From Populus alba (Eukaryota; Streptophyta; Magnoliopsida; Malpighiales; Salicaceae), in the NCBI RefSeq assembly GCF_005239225.2, contig NC_133301.1, positions 14,074,318 to 14,138,317 of the forward strand: a stretch of 64,000 bases of DNA, written 5' to 3'. A program made the translations under genes and the position numbers. The first letter of the stretch is position 1; every line of letters starts with the position of its first letter. Shown here piece after piece: positions 49,343 to 61,428 of the stretch. The notes beneath the pieces are model-generated. The model was given only the letters and a program-made list of their open reading frames with translations. It ran no database searches and had not been told where the DNA came from.

Positions 49343-50312
49343 CTAGAAGTAATACATGAAACTTATGGCAATGGACATGAACACCAAAGTAAAGGTAGCA
49401 ACGAGACTTGAGGAAGCTGAGGGCGGTGGAGGCGGTGATGGAGGTGGCGGCGAAGAAGATGGAAGTTGTAGGCGGTGTCCCTGGTGGTGAGGGGGTGGAG
49501 GGGGGGGGGAGTGCTGCTGGCAGCTACGGTAATGGCTAGTTTTTGACCTCTAGTGCAGTGGTTAGAAAATGTGCAAAGATAGTACTGATTACCCGTGGCA
49601 GTGAGAGTGATTGTTGCTGGTCCAGTTGTTAAAACGTTGCTTTGACTTGCTACGTTGCAATTATCATAGTCACTCTTGGAGACTGTGGCCACATCGTGCA
49701 CACCTGTACTGAATGTGAACGCTGCCAAGGCAATAATTTTCTCACATAAATTGAAGCAATCCAACTAGAGAAAATTAAAGTATCAATGCTCCAAGTAATT
49801 CAGTGTTTCAGAATAAAAAAGAAAAAGAGATAAATATAAAAAGAAGTGTACATATGATTAGAAATATAAATAAATTTATTTTTAAAATGAAAAATATAGC
49901 AAAAATGTATCTTCGCTGTCTCCATTTCTTTCATCTTAAAACAATAATCCATCTCAATTTCAGTATCGAGATTAAGAACTTGAAAATTTATATTATGTTA
50001 TACTATAGTTCACATACTAATCATCTTAGAATTCTTGGATTTAATCTTAAAAGATCAAGACAGGAACTGACAATTAAGGATCACAGGTAAAGAAATTGAG
50101 TGTTGCAATATTAGTGTTCTGCGTGTGCCAAACTTACTCAAAGTGTCACCAACAGTGAAGTTTTTGCCTGAAGCCCAGTCAGAGTAGAAAGAGGTGCTAG
50201 AAGGGGCTTGCCAACCGGTGCTTTCTCCAACCTCATAAACCGCTGCCTTCGAGCTATGCAACAGTAGCGATGCAGCTCCTAAAACCACAAAAGCAAAGAG
50301 AGTACTTCCCAT
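49343..50312 (-). CDS. Phytocyanin E (stellacyanin-type) with a reading-frame break in the Pro-rich tail
   Basis: Exon 1 50312-50138 (MGSTLFAFVV, signal peptide to about residue 23) joins exon 2 from 49721 with the junction codon A|CG. The plastocyanin-like domain is complete: ligands are His in STGVH, Cys in YYLCT, His in SNHC and Gln in GQK, with the disulfide cysteines in YDNC and HCT. After AASSTPPP the frame crosses ten G on the plus strand (49500-49509). As written it continues into an arginine/histidine-rich sequence unlike the family, stopping at 49363. Another frame downstream encodes the expected SPPPPSPPPPPSAS and a hydrophobic tail (TLVFMSIAISFMYYF), with a stop at 49343-49345. 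The protein would thus lose its GPI signal. Homopolymer miscount and true mutation are both possible. Confidence 0.82.
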
Positions 50313-50410
50313 ATTGGCTGGTATAGCTAGTAATGTGTGTTCTCAAAGGTTAGGCCACCCCTTCTCCGCTGCTTGTTTGTGTGTGAGCTTCTCTAGCTAA
50401 TCTCCTCCTG

Positions 50411-50418
50411 TATATATA
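50411..50418 (-). promoter_or_regulatory. TATA box of phytocyanin E
   Basis: TATATATA about 100 bases upstream of the ATG at 50312, flanked by a CTCCCTC run on the coding strand. Confidence 0.5.
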
Positions 50419-50429
50419 GAGGGAGCTGG

Positions 50430-53400
50430 GATGTTGTCTTTAGAGAAAATTGGCCCTTTGGGCAATGGACTGTTGCCATTTGGAGGGAGAAGTTTGCAAG
50501 ATTGACTAGTAATTTTTCCCTTCTTTCTTTTTTTATTATGGGGGTAGTTGTTGAATGGCATCGTCATCAAGAAGTAAAAAGGTGAAAATGACTCGATAAC
50601 ACCATGAATAAAACTCATCAAGAATCGGTATTTGTAGTCATGATGTGGGACTCATGCAGAGAAGGTTACACAGTGATTAATCTAGTGTAGTGCAATGCTA
50701 ATTAATTGTGAATATTGATTAAGGTATTAAAAAAAGAATGCATTCAAGCTAGATTGTCGCTAATTCTCATTATAAAAAGCTGTCACTAAATCATCCAAAA
50801 TGTCATCTGAAAATTTAACAACGCTCATGAACACCACTAAACACCTAATAATGATGCTAAAAGTCAATTCTTTTGTATTCAATATGTTTTATAATAAAAA
50901 AATAAAAGAAAACGAAGGAGTACTTTGAACCATACTCGATTTAATTATGAGCAATATTATGTTACTTTAAACAGAAGATCTCAGCTATGAATATTGTCCC
51001 TAGCTCTTCAAAATGTATGACTCCATTTGGAATTAACCAACTTTCAACTATTCATATTTCAATTATATATCATATAATCCAGTTATATGAATCATGAGTT
51101 GACTAGATCAACAAAGTTAACCCAAGTAAATTTAAAACGAAGTTGTTTTAAGATTTTTATTTAAAAAAAAAAAACATGGTTGAAATGACATGGTTATATA
51201 TAAAAAAAAGAATTAATTTTTTAAAAGTTAAATTAGATCTTATATGGATTTTGATTATGTCGACTAGATTATTGGTTAATCTGATGAATCTTCTAGGATT
51301 GATTAAGTCAATTCGATTCGACACAAAACCCGAACCGGGCCAGGTCCATGTCCACATGCAACAAGTTATCCTCTTGCGGGGACGGGGATGGCTTTTATAA
51401 CAATGTTATATATCACTTACAATGTATAGGCAAATGTGAACTATGGTGCTGTCTTCTTCTTTTTTTAATGGTTTCTGGTTTAACATTTAGCTGACCGATG
51501 GCTCATGGGATGCCAAGTCGCTAACTACAATATTGAGTGTGGCATCATTCTTGTGTTAGGCTGATGAAATGAATGGAAATAAAGAAATTGTAGTCGGTTT
51601 ATAATATCTTCTTCTTTAAGCCAATGACCAGAAAAGGATGAAGGTGACTATAGCCTGCAGACATGGTTCCAAATGCTCAAGGACATGTATTAGAAGTTGG
51701 AAAAAAAATATATGTTTATTCTTTTTTGGATTTATATGATCACAATAGGCCTTTGTCAATTTTGTTTCAGTCCTTCAAGCCAAGTTCTTGTTCTTCTTCA
51801 AAAATCGAACAATACTTGCGAGAGAGAAGTTTCCCCTGGCTAAACAAAGCGTATAAACATGGATGATTTCGTTTTCACATTTAATATTTTCTGTGGCCTT
51901 AAAGACTAGTTCAGTGGTAAAAATGTCCATTCTCCTCAAAAATAGTTTCGATTCAGGGTTTAGATATGACCGATTGATGTAGGTGTTGAAGGTTCTTCCA
52001 AATATTTTGAATTTTAGTATAATTTGAAGTAAAATTCTGTGTTTTTAAAACAAACATCTTTTTTTTATTATTATTATCTATGTTTTTTTATCCTAAAATA
52101 ATAACCAAACAGCACCGAAAAGTGTCACACAGAGAAAAAATAGTGGTGTTATTATTTGTGTATTTGCGTAAATGAAAGGAAGTTTCACAGAAGATTACTT
52201 CATGGATGACATGATATAAGCCCAAGCAGCTGTGACCCCACTTCCAATGAGAAAAAAATGGCAAGAACAACGTTCAAGCATGACTGCGTTTCTCTAATTT
52301 GTTTTCACGCAGAAAACAATAATAAAGTAAGCAGAAGTTCAACAGACATCATCACTTGATTACATTTTCTAATATTGAGTGCGTATTTTCTTAGTAAATG
52401 AAGTCTGTCATAGGGTAGTTAATGACTTGGTGACTCTGATATTGCAAAAGCCTTCACCAACACTTTGATTTGGTAAGAAAATCCTTTTGGTTAGGTTGAG
52501 GTTTATTAATAAAATTAAGCAGGGAGCACTCATCATCCTCTTACATGTTCTTATTTATTTCTATAAATTCTTGAACCATTCTAAGCTTCTAGCTAGCTAG
52601 CTTGGTCTGTTCTCAGTATATTTTATTCATTATTAGGTCGCATGTAATGAGGCTTCTTGATCTTGGGACTCCAAGTGATTGACACCAAGCAGAAATTAAA
52701 TATACTGGAAGTTACTGCAGGCCCGCTGTTAATGCCTGAAAATTAGTTTAAATGAAATTAAAAAGCCTTTGTTGTTCAAAGAACAGTAGACAGATATCTT
52801 GTTTTGTGGATTTGTGTAGCCTGTTGTCGAAGCCACACCTTTGTAGACCATAAAATTATTAACCTGGTCTCGCCGGGGCGCATCTGGCCTTCACTCTGCT
52901 TCAGCAGCAATCGATATTTACATCCTTAGAAGGCCTTTTTAGCTGGAGAAAGATACCATGCAACATGGACTTTACAATTCTTTTAGCCCAGTATTTCAAT
53001 GGAGGAGACCAGTTAGCTTAGCCTTGAAATCTTTCCAGTGTTTTCACTCGGACACTGATGTAAGCCAATTTGTTTGGAATTCGCTCAAATAAACTGTAGG
53101 GAGTGAACTTACTATATGTGTAGTATACGCTAGGTGCATTTCGTGTTGTTTTCCACACCATGCTAGGTCACAAAGCTCAGACTGCAGGAATCTGAGTCCA
53201 GGCATCGATGAGTCCAAGAGTGCTAGTAAATGAATATGTGATTCTCAAACTAGGATCCGTTTACATGCATCCGAGTGCTCAGGAAAGAATTTCAGCAAGT
53301 CATTGCGATCTATTTAGAGTCCTGCCTCCAAGGCTGTAAAATTTAGCAACAAAAAAATCTTTAACACAAGAAATGCACTCTGGACCAAGCTAGATAGTCT

Positions 53401-54095
53401 CCTATCACAAAACTTACCAACCAACCTGGACTTTGATTCTTAATATTCCTACCGAAACCAAACTTCTTCTCAGGAGGATAGATGGGGCGATTCAGGAGTT
53501 GTTGATGAAAATGCCATGGGAATGGAGACCGCTCAATATGGATTCATGCTTGCTCTTCATATGCAAAAGAACCATCCAGCATGGCACACAGCATTAAGGT
53601 TTGCTACTGCTTCCCATTTCTGATTGCATAACACGGAAGGTTTTTAACTTTAAATGCAGTAAAAATACACAGAAAATCTCTCTCTCCATGCAGAACTTTT
53701 AATCCTTCTAATAAAGCAGCGGATTCTTAAAAGAAATTTGGCTTGAGACAGATGCTTCTAAGGAAACTAGTCCTAGTCATGATCGCAAAATCTTTTTGCC
53801 TAAATACAACAGCATATGCACAAGAAAGCTATAACAGGAAGAAGAAAAAAAAAAACCTGAAAGGATCTATTTGAGAGAACTAATATACATTTGCTGAAAT
53901 AGATTAAAAAATCAGCAATGCTTGGGAAATATATTATGCAAATTACAAAATCAATGTTCGTATCTCTTGTACTCTGAGTGACATGAATGGTATCGAAACC
54001 AGTTTGTATTTTTGTACTCTGTTATCTGAATGGTATCGAACCTAGAAATTCTGACTTCCAATGCTGGTTTCGCTCTAATATAATAATGACTGTTC
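50430..54095. other. Intergenic DNA, no gene recognised
   Basis: Lies between phytocyanin E and the 3' end of the GH17 gene. The part 52600-53700 is less AT-rich than other spacers, yet I recognise no exon, RNA or element in it. A tRNA-like SINE relic is at 51895-51965. Confidence 0.5.
51895..51965 (+). repeat. Possible tRNA-derived SINE head
   Basis: TAGTTCAGTGGTA (51907-51919) resembles a Pol III box A, and GTTTCGATTCA (51945-51955) resembles box B, at tRNA-like spacing within a GGCCTTAAAGACTAGTTCAG start. The acceptor stem does not pair well, so it is not a functional tRNA. Confidence 0.45.
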
Positions 54096-54100
54096 CGACA

Positions 54101-57100
54101 TTATTGTTTCAGAAATAGAATCAAAGCGGCGGCAGAGATTGTCAATATCAATATGTAGGACTTGGTCAAACCTGATTGGACAGCCTGCATGAGCACAAAT
54201 GAAAGGGGTAGAACGAATAAGAACAGGAAAGAACCCTAATTAGAATTTCATCATTTAGAAAATAGTAGGAGTCACATCATAGAAAAACACATGCAGTCAC
54301 ACGTAAACTACTTCATTGTTCTTTCACCTTCCTCAGTTCCCCCCTCCCCATCATATGATGATGGGCTGTTGATAACTACTGCCTACACAATTCCCTCTAC
54401 TGTTTTGAAAGAGACATGCAAATTCCCTGGTGATAACTTAATATATAACCCCTGAAATTCAGCTTCCAAAAGACAGCACTTTGATGGTTGCTCAAAGAAG
54501 AAAATCCTATAGCATCATACAATTTATTATGTCAAGGAATGATTCGAGATAACAAAGATTATAATCATATATGATATTATAGGTACTCAAATAAACTCAA
54601 CCCACTGAATGTCTGTAGTTTAGTTGCTGCATAATTCTTGAAGAGAGAAGGAACAGAGACTCAGCAGAATGCGGAACACAATGTAGCATTTCCTTGCTAG
54701 AAATGAAGTATTGGTAAAAACGAGATCCAAAACGAGCAATTCCAATGATAGATACTATATATTATCAGTTTAGACTCAAATATACCATGCAATGATTTAA
54801 TTGGGACATTAGGCTCCTACAGTTCGACAAAATGCGGATATATGCCCATAACCATCTTATCCACAATGCAAGTCCTCGTGGAACAGTGGAGCGCTCCTTT
54901 CTTAATTTCCTTTTTCTTCCACTTTAGAAGTGAAATGTAGATGGCAAGCAAGAGAGATTTTTATTTTCACCTAATATTTTGAGTCTTTTCTCAAAATAAC
55001 CTAATTATTTTTATCAAGAAAATAAACAGTTCGAATCCCAACATGTTGCCTTTTGAATGACCTTGTGTGTTGGTATAAAGAGTCTCGTACCTTCAGAGAT
55101 AAAAGTGACGATTCTGCAGATGAAAGTCCATGAAACCCAATATCATATGAAATGCTTCCGTCAGGCTTGAAAAGTCCAAAGTTCCTCTCAGAAGTTGGCC
55201 CAGACTTCAAATTCTCATTAAATATAGCAAAAATATAGGCCTTCACCACCATTTTTGGCCTAAGTGGAGTACCTTTCTTCTTTGCAAGCCTCTTACGCAG
55301 GTTATAATTAAATGTTCTTGCATTATTAACTGTTGCTGCAGCTTCATTAGCATCTCCAAGTGAGGCCCAACCTGTCTCTGTGACTATGACTTCCATCTTT
55401 TTGAATCCAGCGTCTTCCAGAGCAGCATAGGTTGCATCAATCTGAGCATCAAGCATGTTATCATAGTGTAAATCTGTTTTCATATCATATATCCCCTTGG
55501 TTTTCTGGAAAAGAGCATAATTAATATCAATATTCTCTGGATCACTCATGTAAGCTAGGAAAGGGTAAGCATTCAAGCAGAACGGAGAACCAATTTGTGA
55601 GAAGAACTCTAAGAGTGGCTTCATGAATTGAGCAATATTCTCTCTGAATATACACGAAGAGGGAGGGTAAGAATTATCAAAAACAGCTTGTGAATGTGAT
55701 GTAGTAATCTGAACTACATCAGCCAAACCAAGCTTATCCACGGCGTTGTAAATATTTTTAACAGCACCCAAAAGAGCTTCCCAGAGTTCATAATCACCTC
55801 CTCCTAAAATTTCATTACCCACAGCAATCCCACGAATACTGGTCTTGGGAAGGAATGCTTGCACATTTTCTTTAACCCAAGTCATGGCATGGCTAGCGTT
55901 AGCACTCATTTCTTTCACAAACCCATTGGGAAGCCCAACAACAAGTTGAAGCCCAGTGCCACTAAACGCCTTGAGGACACTCTGATCGGCATCATAAATC
56001 CGAACATTCTTAATCTTTGCTGCCCTGAGAAGTGTAGCAACTTCATCTGGTGAGGGGATGTTATCTGCAATTCTTCCGTAGTTTATTCCATAGGTTCCGG
56101 TGAATGTTTCTGCTGTCAGAAGCTCTGGAAGAAGAAAAAAACAAGGATAAGCAATCGTAAAGATAGTTTCTTTAATCACTTCTAATTTGTTTCAAGACAC
56201 CAAAAAAACAACATAGAACAAAAGCAGAAACAATAGATAAGGCCAACGAAATCCTTCAAAATGTATTGAATTGTGTAATGAGAATTCAATGATCAAGCAA
56301 TCATATCCAAAATAAATTTGACTTCTTATTCTAGTTTGATTTTCTTATTCTCTGCAGCGTGTTAACCCTTAGATGCAAGACCAATGAATCCTGATATAAA
56401 TCATTGAAAAGACAGGCTGAAGACTGCTATGGTACAATTCACAGCAGCTCATAGGCTAAATATAGAAAGAAAGATGACTCGATAATTCAGCGGCACTCAC
56501 ATAAAACCGAAGTTCCATCACAGTAAAATCATCCTCAGACAAGGAGCTCTATCAAAGAAACCCTATAACTTCTTTCGGTTCCTTACTTAGAAACCAAACA
56601 AACAAGTGTGATCCACCAAAGGATTATGACACCACAATTTCTATAAACAGCAAAACAATACAAATTGCATATAAAAAATTAGGAAAGAAACAGAGAAGAA
56701 TAAAATATCAAGAAGAACGAAACAAACTCTCTTGAAAATTTATTAACATGGAGCAACCATGGAGGGTAAAACAAAAAAACAAACACCATACGGTGTTCCA
56801 ATTGACTACAGTCAATACACTTTCAAGTCACAAAAATTAAAAGCAACCCAGGAAAATTTACCTTAAAACAAACAATCCCAATTGCAACAACAAGAAGAAT
56901 ATCATTATTAACATCAAAATACTTAATGATCCAAATTCCATTCAATTAACAAGAAAAAAAAGATCAGAGATCAACCCAAGTAAGATAGCAACAAAAAGAA
57001 CCCATTATACTAATCCAATCAACTAAAGAATAAAGCAGAAGAGAAGAAAAAAGTACCAATCTTTTGAGCAAAGAAGACCAAGAACATAAACAGCAGCTGA

Positions 57101-57117
57101 TGATGATGACTTTTCAT
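54101..57117 (-). CDS. Glucan endo-1,3-beta-glucosidase, GH17 family, GPI-anchored, 392 aa
   Basis: Exons 57117-57057, 56124-55091 and 54184-54101 total 1179 nt in phase with GT-AG introns. Exon 1 gives the signal peptide (MKSHHHQLLFMFLVFF). Exon 2 holds the whole GH17 barrel, from GTYGINYGRI to FGLFKPDGS. The likely acid/base Glu is about residue 125 in VGNEILGG and the nucleophile Glu about residue 270 in VTETGWAS. Exon 3 encodes AVQSGLTKSYILILTISAAA and LILFLKQ, a hydrophobic C-terminus fitting a GPI signal; there is no X8/CBM43 domain. The enzyme hydrolyses beta-1,3-glucan (callose) at the wall or plasmodesmata; that site is inferred. If intron 2 is retained, translation runs on about 27 codons to a stop at 55001 without the GPI tail. 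It looks like the endo-1,3-beta-glucosidase 14-type clade, by recall. Confidence 0.93.
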
Positions 57118-57385
57118 TGTAAAGATCACAGCCAATTCACCAGAATCAACGAAACAACTAAGCAAGGATCTCTATTTGGATTAACTCCTTTAATGTAACT
57201 GAAAATCTTCTTCTTCTATGCAGCTGGTAGTCGCATGCCATAAGACAGAAAAAAGATTGTTTCTTTTAACTTTTTTAGCTTCTACACATGGTCAAGTTTC
57301 AAACTTTTTCTCCTCGCCATCGATTAGCTTCTTTTTGAATCTATTAACTAAGTTTTTAAAGGGGTTTTTGTATCTAAATCTTCTC

Positions 57386-57393
57386 TATATATA
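57386..57393 (-). promoter_or_regulatory. TATA box of the GH17 gene
   Basis: TATATATA in GAAGTGTATATATAGAG on the minus strand, about 270 bases upstream of the ATG. This would give a leader of about 240 bases. Confidence 0.5.
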
Positions 57394-59819
57394 CACTTCA
57401 AACCCAGTCTGAAAATTGCAGGAAAAATTGAAGGCAGAGGAGGGTTGAAGGTTTTTTGTTTTGGCGGTCCTTTTCACATGGACTTTTCTTATAGAAGTGA
57501 GTGAGGGGTTTTTGTTCGAGTTTTCATGGCTTCATTGAAATTTGTCCTCAACCTCTTAATTAATTAATTAATTTTGTGAAAAAGGAAAAAAGACAAATTC
57601 ATTCAAGTCCCGAGTAAAATATTCTGTCGATTCGGTGCTCAAAGTTCTCAACCAGACAATTTAGTCCTCTTAGCATTTGATGTTTGTCATCTCTATACCT
57701 TCATCTTTAATTGCGTATTACCAAGAAAATATCAAGATTCTATATGATGATCCACTCTAGATAATGGACTGGTATTTCTTATTGGTGTACTTTCAGAAAA
57801 ATATTTATTAAACTAAATTTTAGTTCAAAAGATAACATGAAGTAATCTTCAAGGGAAAATTTTTTTACATACCAACATTAAATTCTCAGTACTCTTTGCT
57901 TTCTTTATAATTAATATAATTTTAGCTTATATTCCAATTAGTTATTTTTTGAATTTTTTTCCAACAACCTAATTAGCAAGGATGGTATTTATACAACTAA
58001 AGATTTAATGCATGGATAATGACTTGTATTTCTAATTATAATTTATAAATTAGTCATTTTTTTTAAGCATTTAATCCTAATTTTATATCCCTAAAGAATG
58101 GATTATTCCTCAAACTACGAGGCCGTTTGCTATTTTATTAGTTTCTATTTTTTTATCTAATTATAAAGAAAAATTATTCGGATGGCCAAATAACTTCTAT
58201 TTTTGTACTGGGCTTCACAAATAATTGTGTTTTTTTAATTTTGGTTATGTAGAAGTTAAAATAACATTTTTTTTCATTCATAAAAATCTACTTTTAATTT
58301 ATTTTATATGAAAAAATCAATCTCATAACAATTTTAACTAGACATGTATTTCTTAAAACATATATTTTTAAAATACATAACTAAAAATATTTTTGTAAAA
58401 CCAACTTTTTTAAATCACGATGTAAAATCTTACGTAACTCATGACTATATATCTATTTCAATAGAATTCAGTAAATTTGCAATAATTGTGTCCCTAGTTA
58501 AGCAAGACTCGGTGCCTTGATGATGGGTTCATGCAATTAGGCATTTTGGAGCATTCAAATTATTTGAAATCAACATATAAAGTTAAGGAATTGAATTACT
58601 GAGTTTTAAATAGACTAAATCAAATATTAGTTGATACTTAAGGGACCAATGTGTCACTTGACTAAAATAATTTTCCTTTCTGCCTTGCGAGTGAACAGCA
58701 ATGCTGTTTGCTCTTATTGGTGTCTGTTCGCATCCCTGGTTGGAAGTATTGCATTTATTCTTCCAAACCACGCGCTTACCATGCACGCTCCTCGAAGGGA
58801 GATATAAAATGGACAAACAAAAATAATTGTGGATTTGATGGGTTAGGTGAATTACATCAAAAATAAAATTTTGATTATTAGTTTAGTTTACCAAAAAAAA
58901 CTTTTTGGCAGATTTGGATGTTATATACTATAATTAAGATATTTTTATTTTTTTAATGATTATGATATATTTTCAATCAATTTTCATCTGTTAAAATCTA
59001 GTTTTTTATCAGTTATGTTTTAAATAAATTATTGATGTTTAATTCTTAGATTTTTTTTAAATTCAAACTTATATTGATAATAATAACAATATAAAACATA
59101 CACTTGTCATCGAATTAACATATAAAGGGTGAAAAAATAGCTGGTATTAAGCTCGAGTATTTATGTATAAAAATACCAGTTTATTATTTTTTTAGTGGGT
59201 TTAAATTATTAAAACATTATTTTAGCAAAAAAAAAATTAACACTGCTATGCTTTCTCATCATGTTATCTTCAGTTACAAGTACTTGTGAAAATCATTGCC
59301 CAACTAACTCTGTGTTTCATGTCATTATGTCATTAGGGTTTTAGCTTGGTTATCATTTGGGTTAATATGATTGTTCTCTCTAAAAAACGCTAATGACGTC
59401 ATTAAAATACCATTAAGTTATCAATTAATTTATTTAGATGTTAATTATTAAGAAAAACCTCAAACTAGCCCCTCATTTATACACTCATTTCAATGGAGTC
59501 CCAGACCAAAATATTTTATCAATTTAGTCTTGAATACTTTTTTAAAAAAATCAATTAAGATTTTCCAGTAATAATTGATTATATTTTCGACCCGATGTAC
59601 ATATTTTATGCTACAATACAATGCTATTCTAAAAAAAATAACAAAAAGATTAACATAAATTAATAAAAGGGATCCAATTGGGAAATCTTTGAAATATGTA
59701 GTGCTTCATCGATAATTGTTTTTTAAAGTTGTCACCTGAGAACTCCATGATACATCAAGGGCTATTCTAATTCAAGGTTTTCCTAATTATTAGAATTATC
59801 ACGTAATTGGTGTATGATA

Positions 59820-59955
59820 TTTAAATAATATTTGATAGTAATGATTGTTTTTTATTTGAAAATATATTAAAATAATATTTTTTATTTTTAAAAAATTTAT
59901 TTTTAGTATTAATAAATTAAAATAATATAAAAAAATATTTTTTTAAAAAAAAAAA
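59820..59955. repeat. AT-rich dispersed repeat
   Basis: Family pattern TTTGAAAATATATTAAAATA, then TTTAGTATTAATAAATTAAA. Non-coding; boundaries approximate. Confidence 0.4.
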
Positions 59956-61400
59956 CACTATGCAACAGTAAGGAAAAAAGACCTTAGTGAGAGGATAGAA
60001 ATCGTGCTATATGTTTTGGAAACAAAGCACACTATTTCTAAAGCGCGTGGTTAAGTGGTTCTGCTTTTTGAAAACGTAAATTGACTTACTTTTGACCGAG
60101 CCTCTCCAATCTTGCCAAGTGTCATTTCTTAAAAAAAAAAGAAAAAGAAAAAACAACAGCAATGGATGGCGATGGCAAGAAGAAGAAGAAGAAAGTACTG
60201 GACACTTGACCAGTTAAAAAGGAAATAAGGATTCATGAAGTTTACGTGGCACTTACATTTGGTGCTTGTCGGGATGATAATTGTATCCACTTTATAAAAA
60301 TATATTTTTTTTATATATTTTAATAGATGATCTTGGGAGGTCGATAAAAGAATTTTTTAAAAAAAATAATAAGAGAAGATAATATATTATATGTCCCCTT
60401 AATAAAAATAAAAAGAAGCAAGAATAGGCACGCTGCCTTGGCCCTTTGTTGTGGTTATTATTATTATTTTTTTTTGTATTTTAGAAAAAACTTGACCATA
60501 GTCACCTACTCTTTAATTTTAACATAATTTTTAAATATTATAATTATAATATTCCATATCAACGGATAAGGATTTCCTAACTAACTTTTTATTAGTAGTA
60601 CTGGTTATTAATTTATCAGATGTATTTTGGGATCATGTATGGTCATCGAGAATAAATATGTGAGGATGATAATATTTAAAGCAAATAATATCTGACAGAT
60701 TGAATGAGAATGTTATAATAATAATTTTATTTTTAATTTTAATAATGTTTTTCAATTGCTATCTATATGATATAAAAATAATAATAAATTGTTCATAAAA
60801 ATTCAATTAAAATTGCTTTTTTATTTTTAAAACTTTTTAAAAGATTTTAAACATGATTTTATTATATTTTTTATTTTTTGATTTTTAAGCACGTATGAAA
60901 TGTGAACATACTACTTTGATATTTCTTTAACTTGTTTTAACAATTATAAAATATTGTTTTAAACAATGATTTCAATTAAAAATATTATGTTTGCTAAGTT
61001 AAACATGAAATGCATTAATAAAAATATTTATCTCGAAGAAAAAAATAATTTAAAACTATTGCATTTTAATGTTTAGTAATAATATCAAGAGATGTAGATA
61101 TTTTTAAAGTTTAAAGAAATTTAAACACATACATATAAAGTAGTAAATATCTATTGAAATATGATCGATATCCTTTGATTTGATAGAACTCCATATCCTA
61201 ATATATATTCGTTTTCGTGAAGGTCCTCTAATTTCCATATCAGTCCTCGTCCATGGAAGACTTCCATTGCAAGTACACATGATTTATGTTTCCGTAATCG
61301 ATTTTGATTAAATAAAATAAACAAATCATAAAAAGTCAACAATTTTATATTTATCAAACAAAGTTAATTGAAGTGATTTTCAAAAGAATTATATAAATGA

Positions 61401-61428
61401 TTATTATTATTATTATTATTATTATTAT
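61401..61428. repeat. (ATT)n microsatellite
   Basis: Nine or more uninterrupted TTA/ATT trinucleotides in intergenic DNA. Confidence 0.9.
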
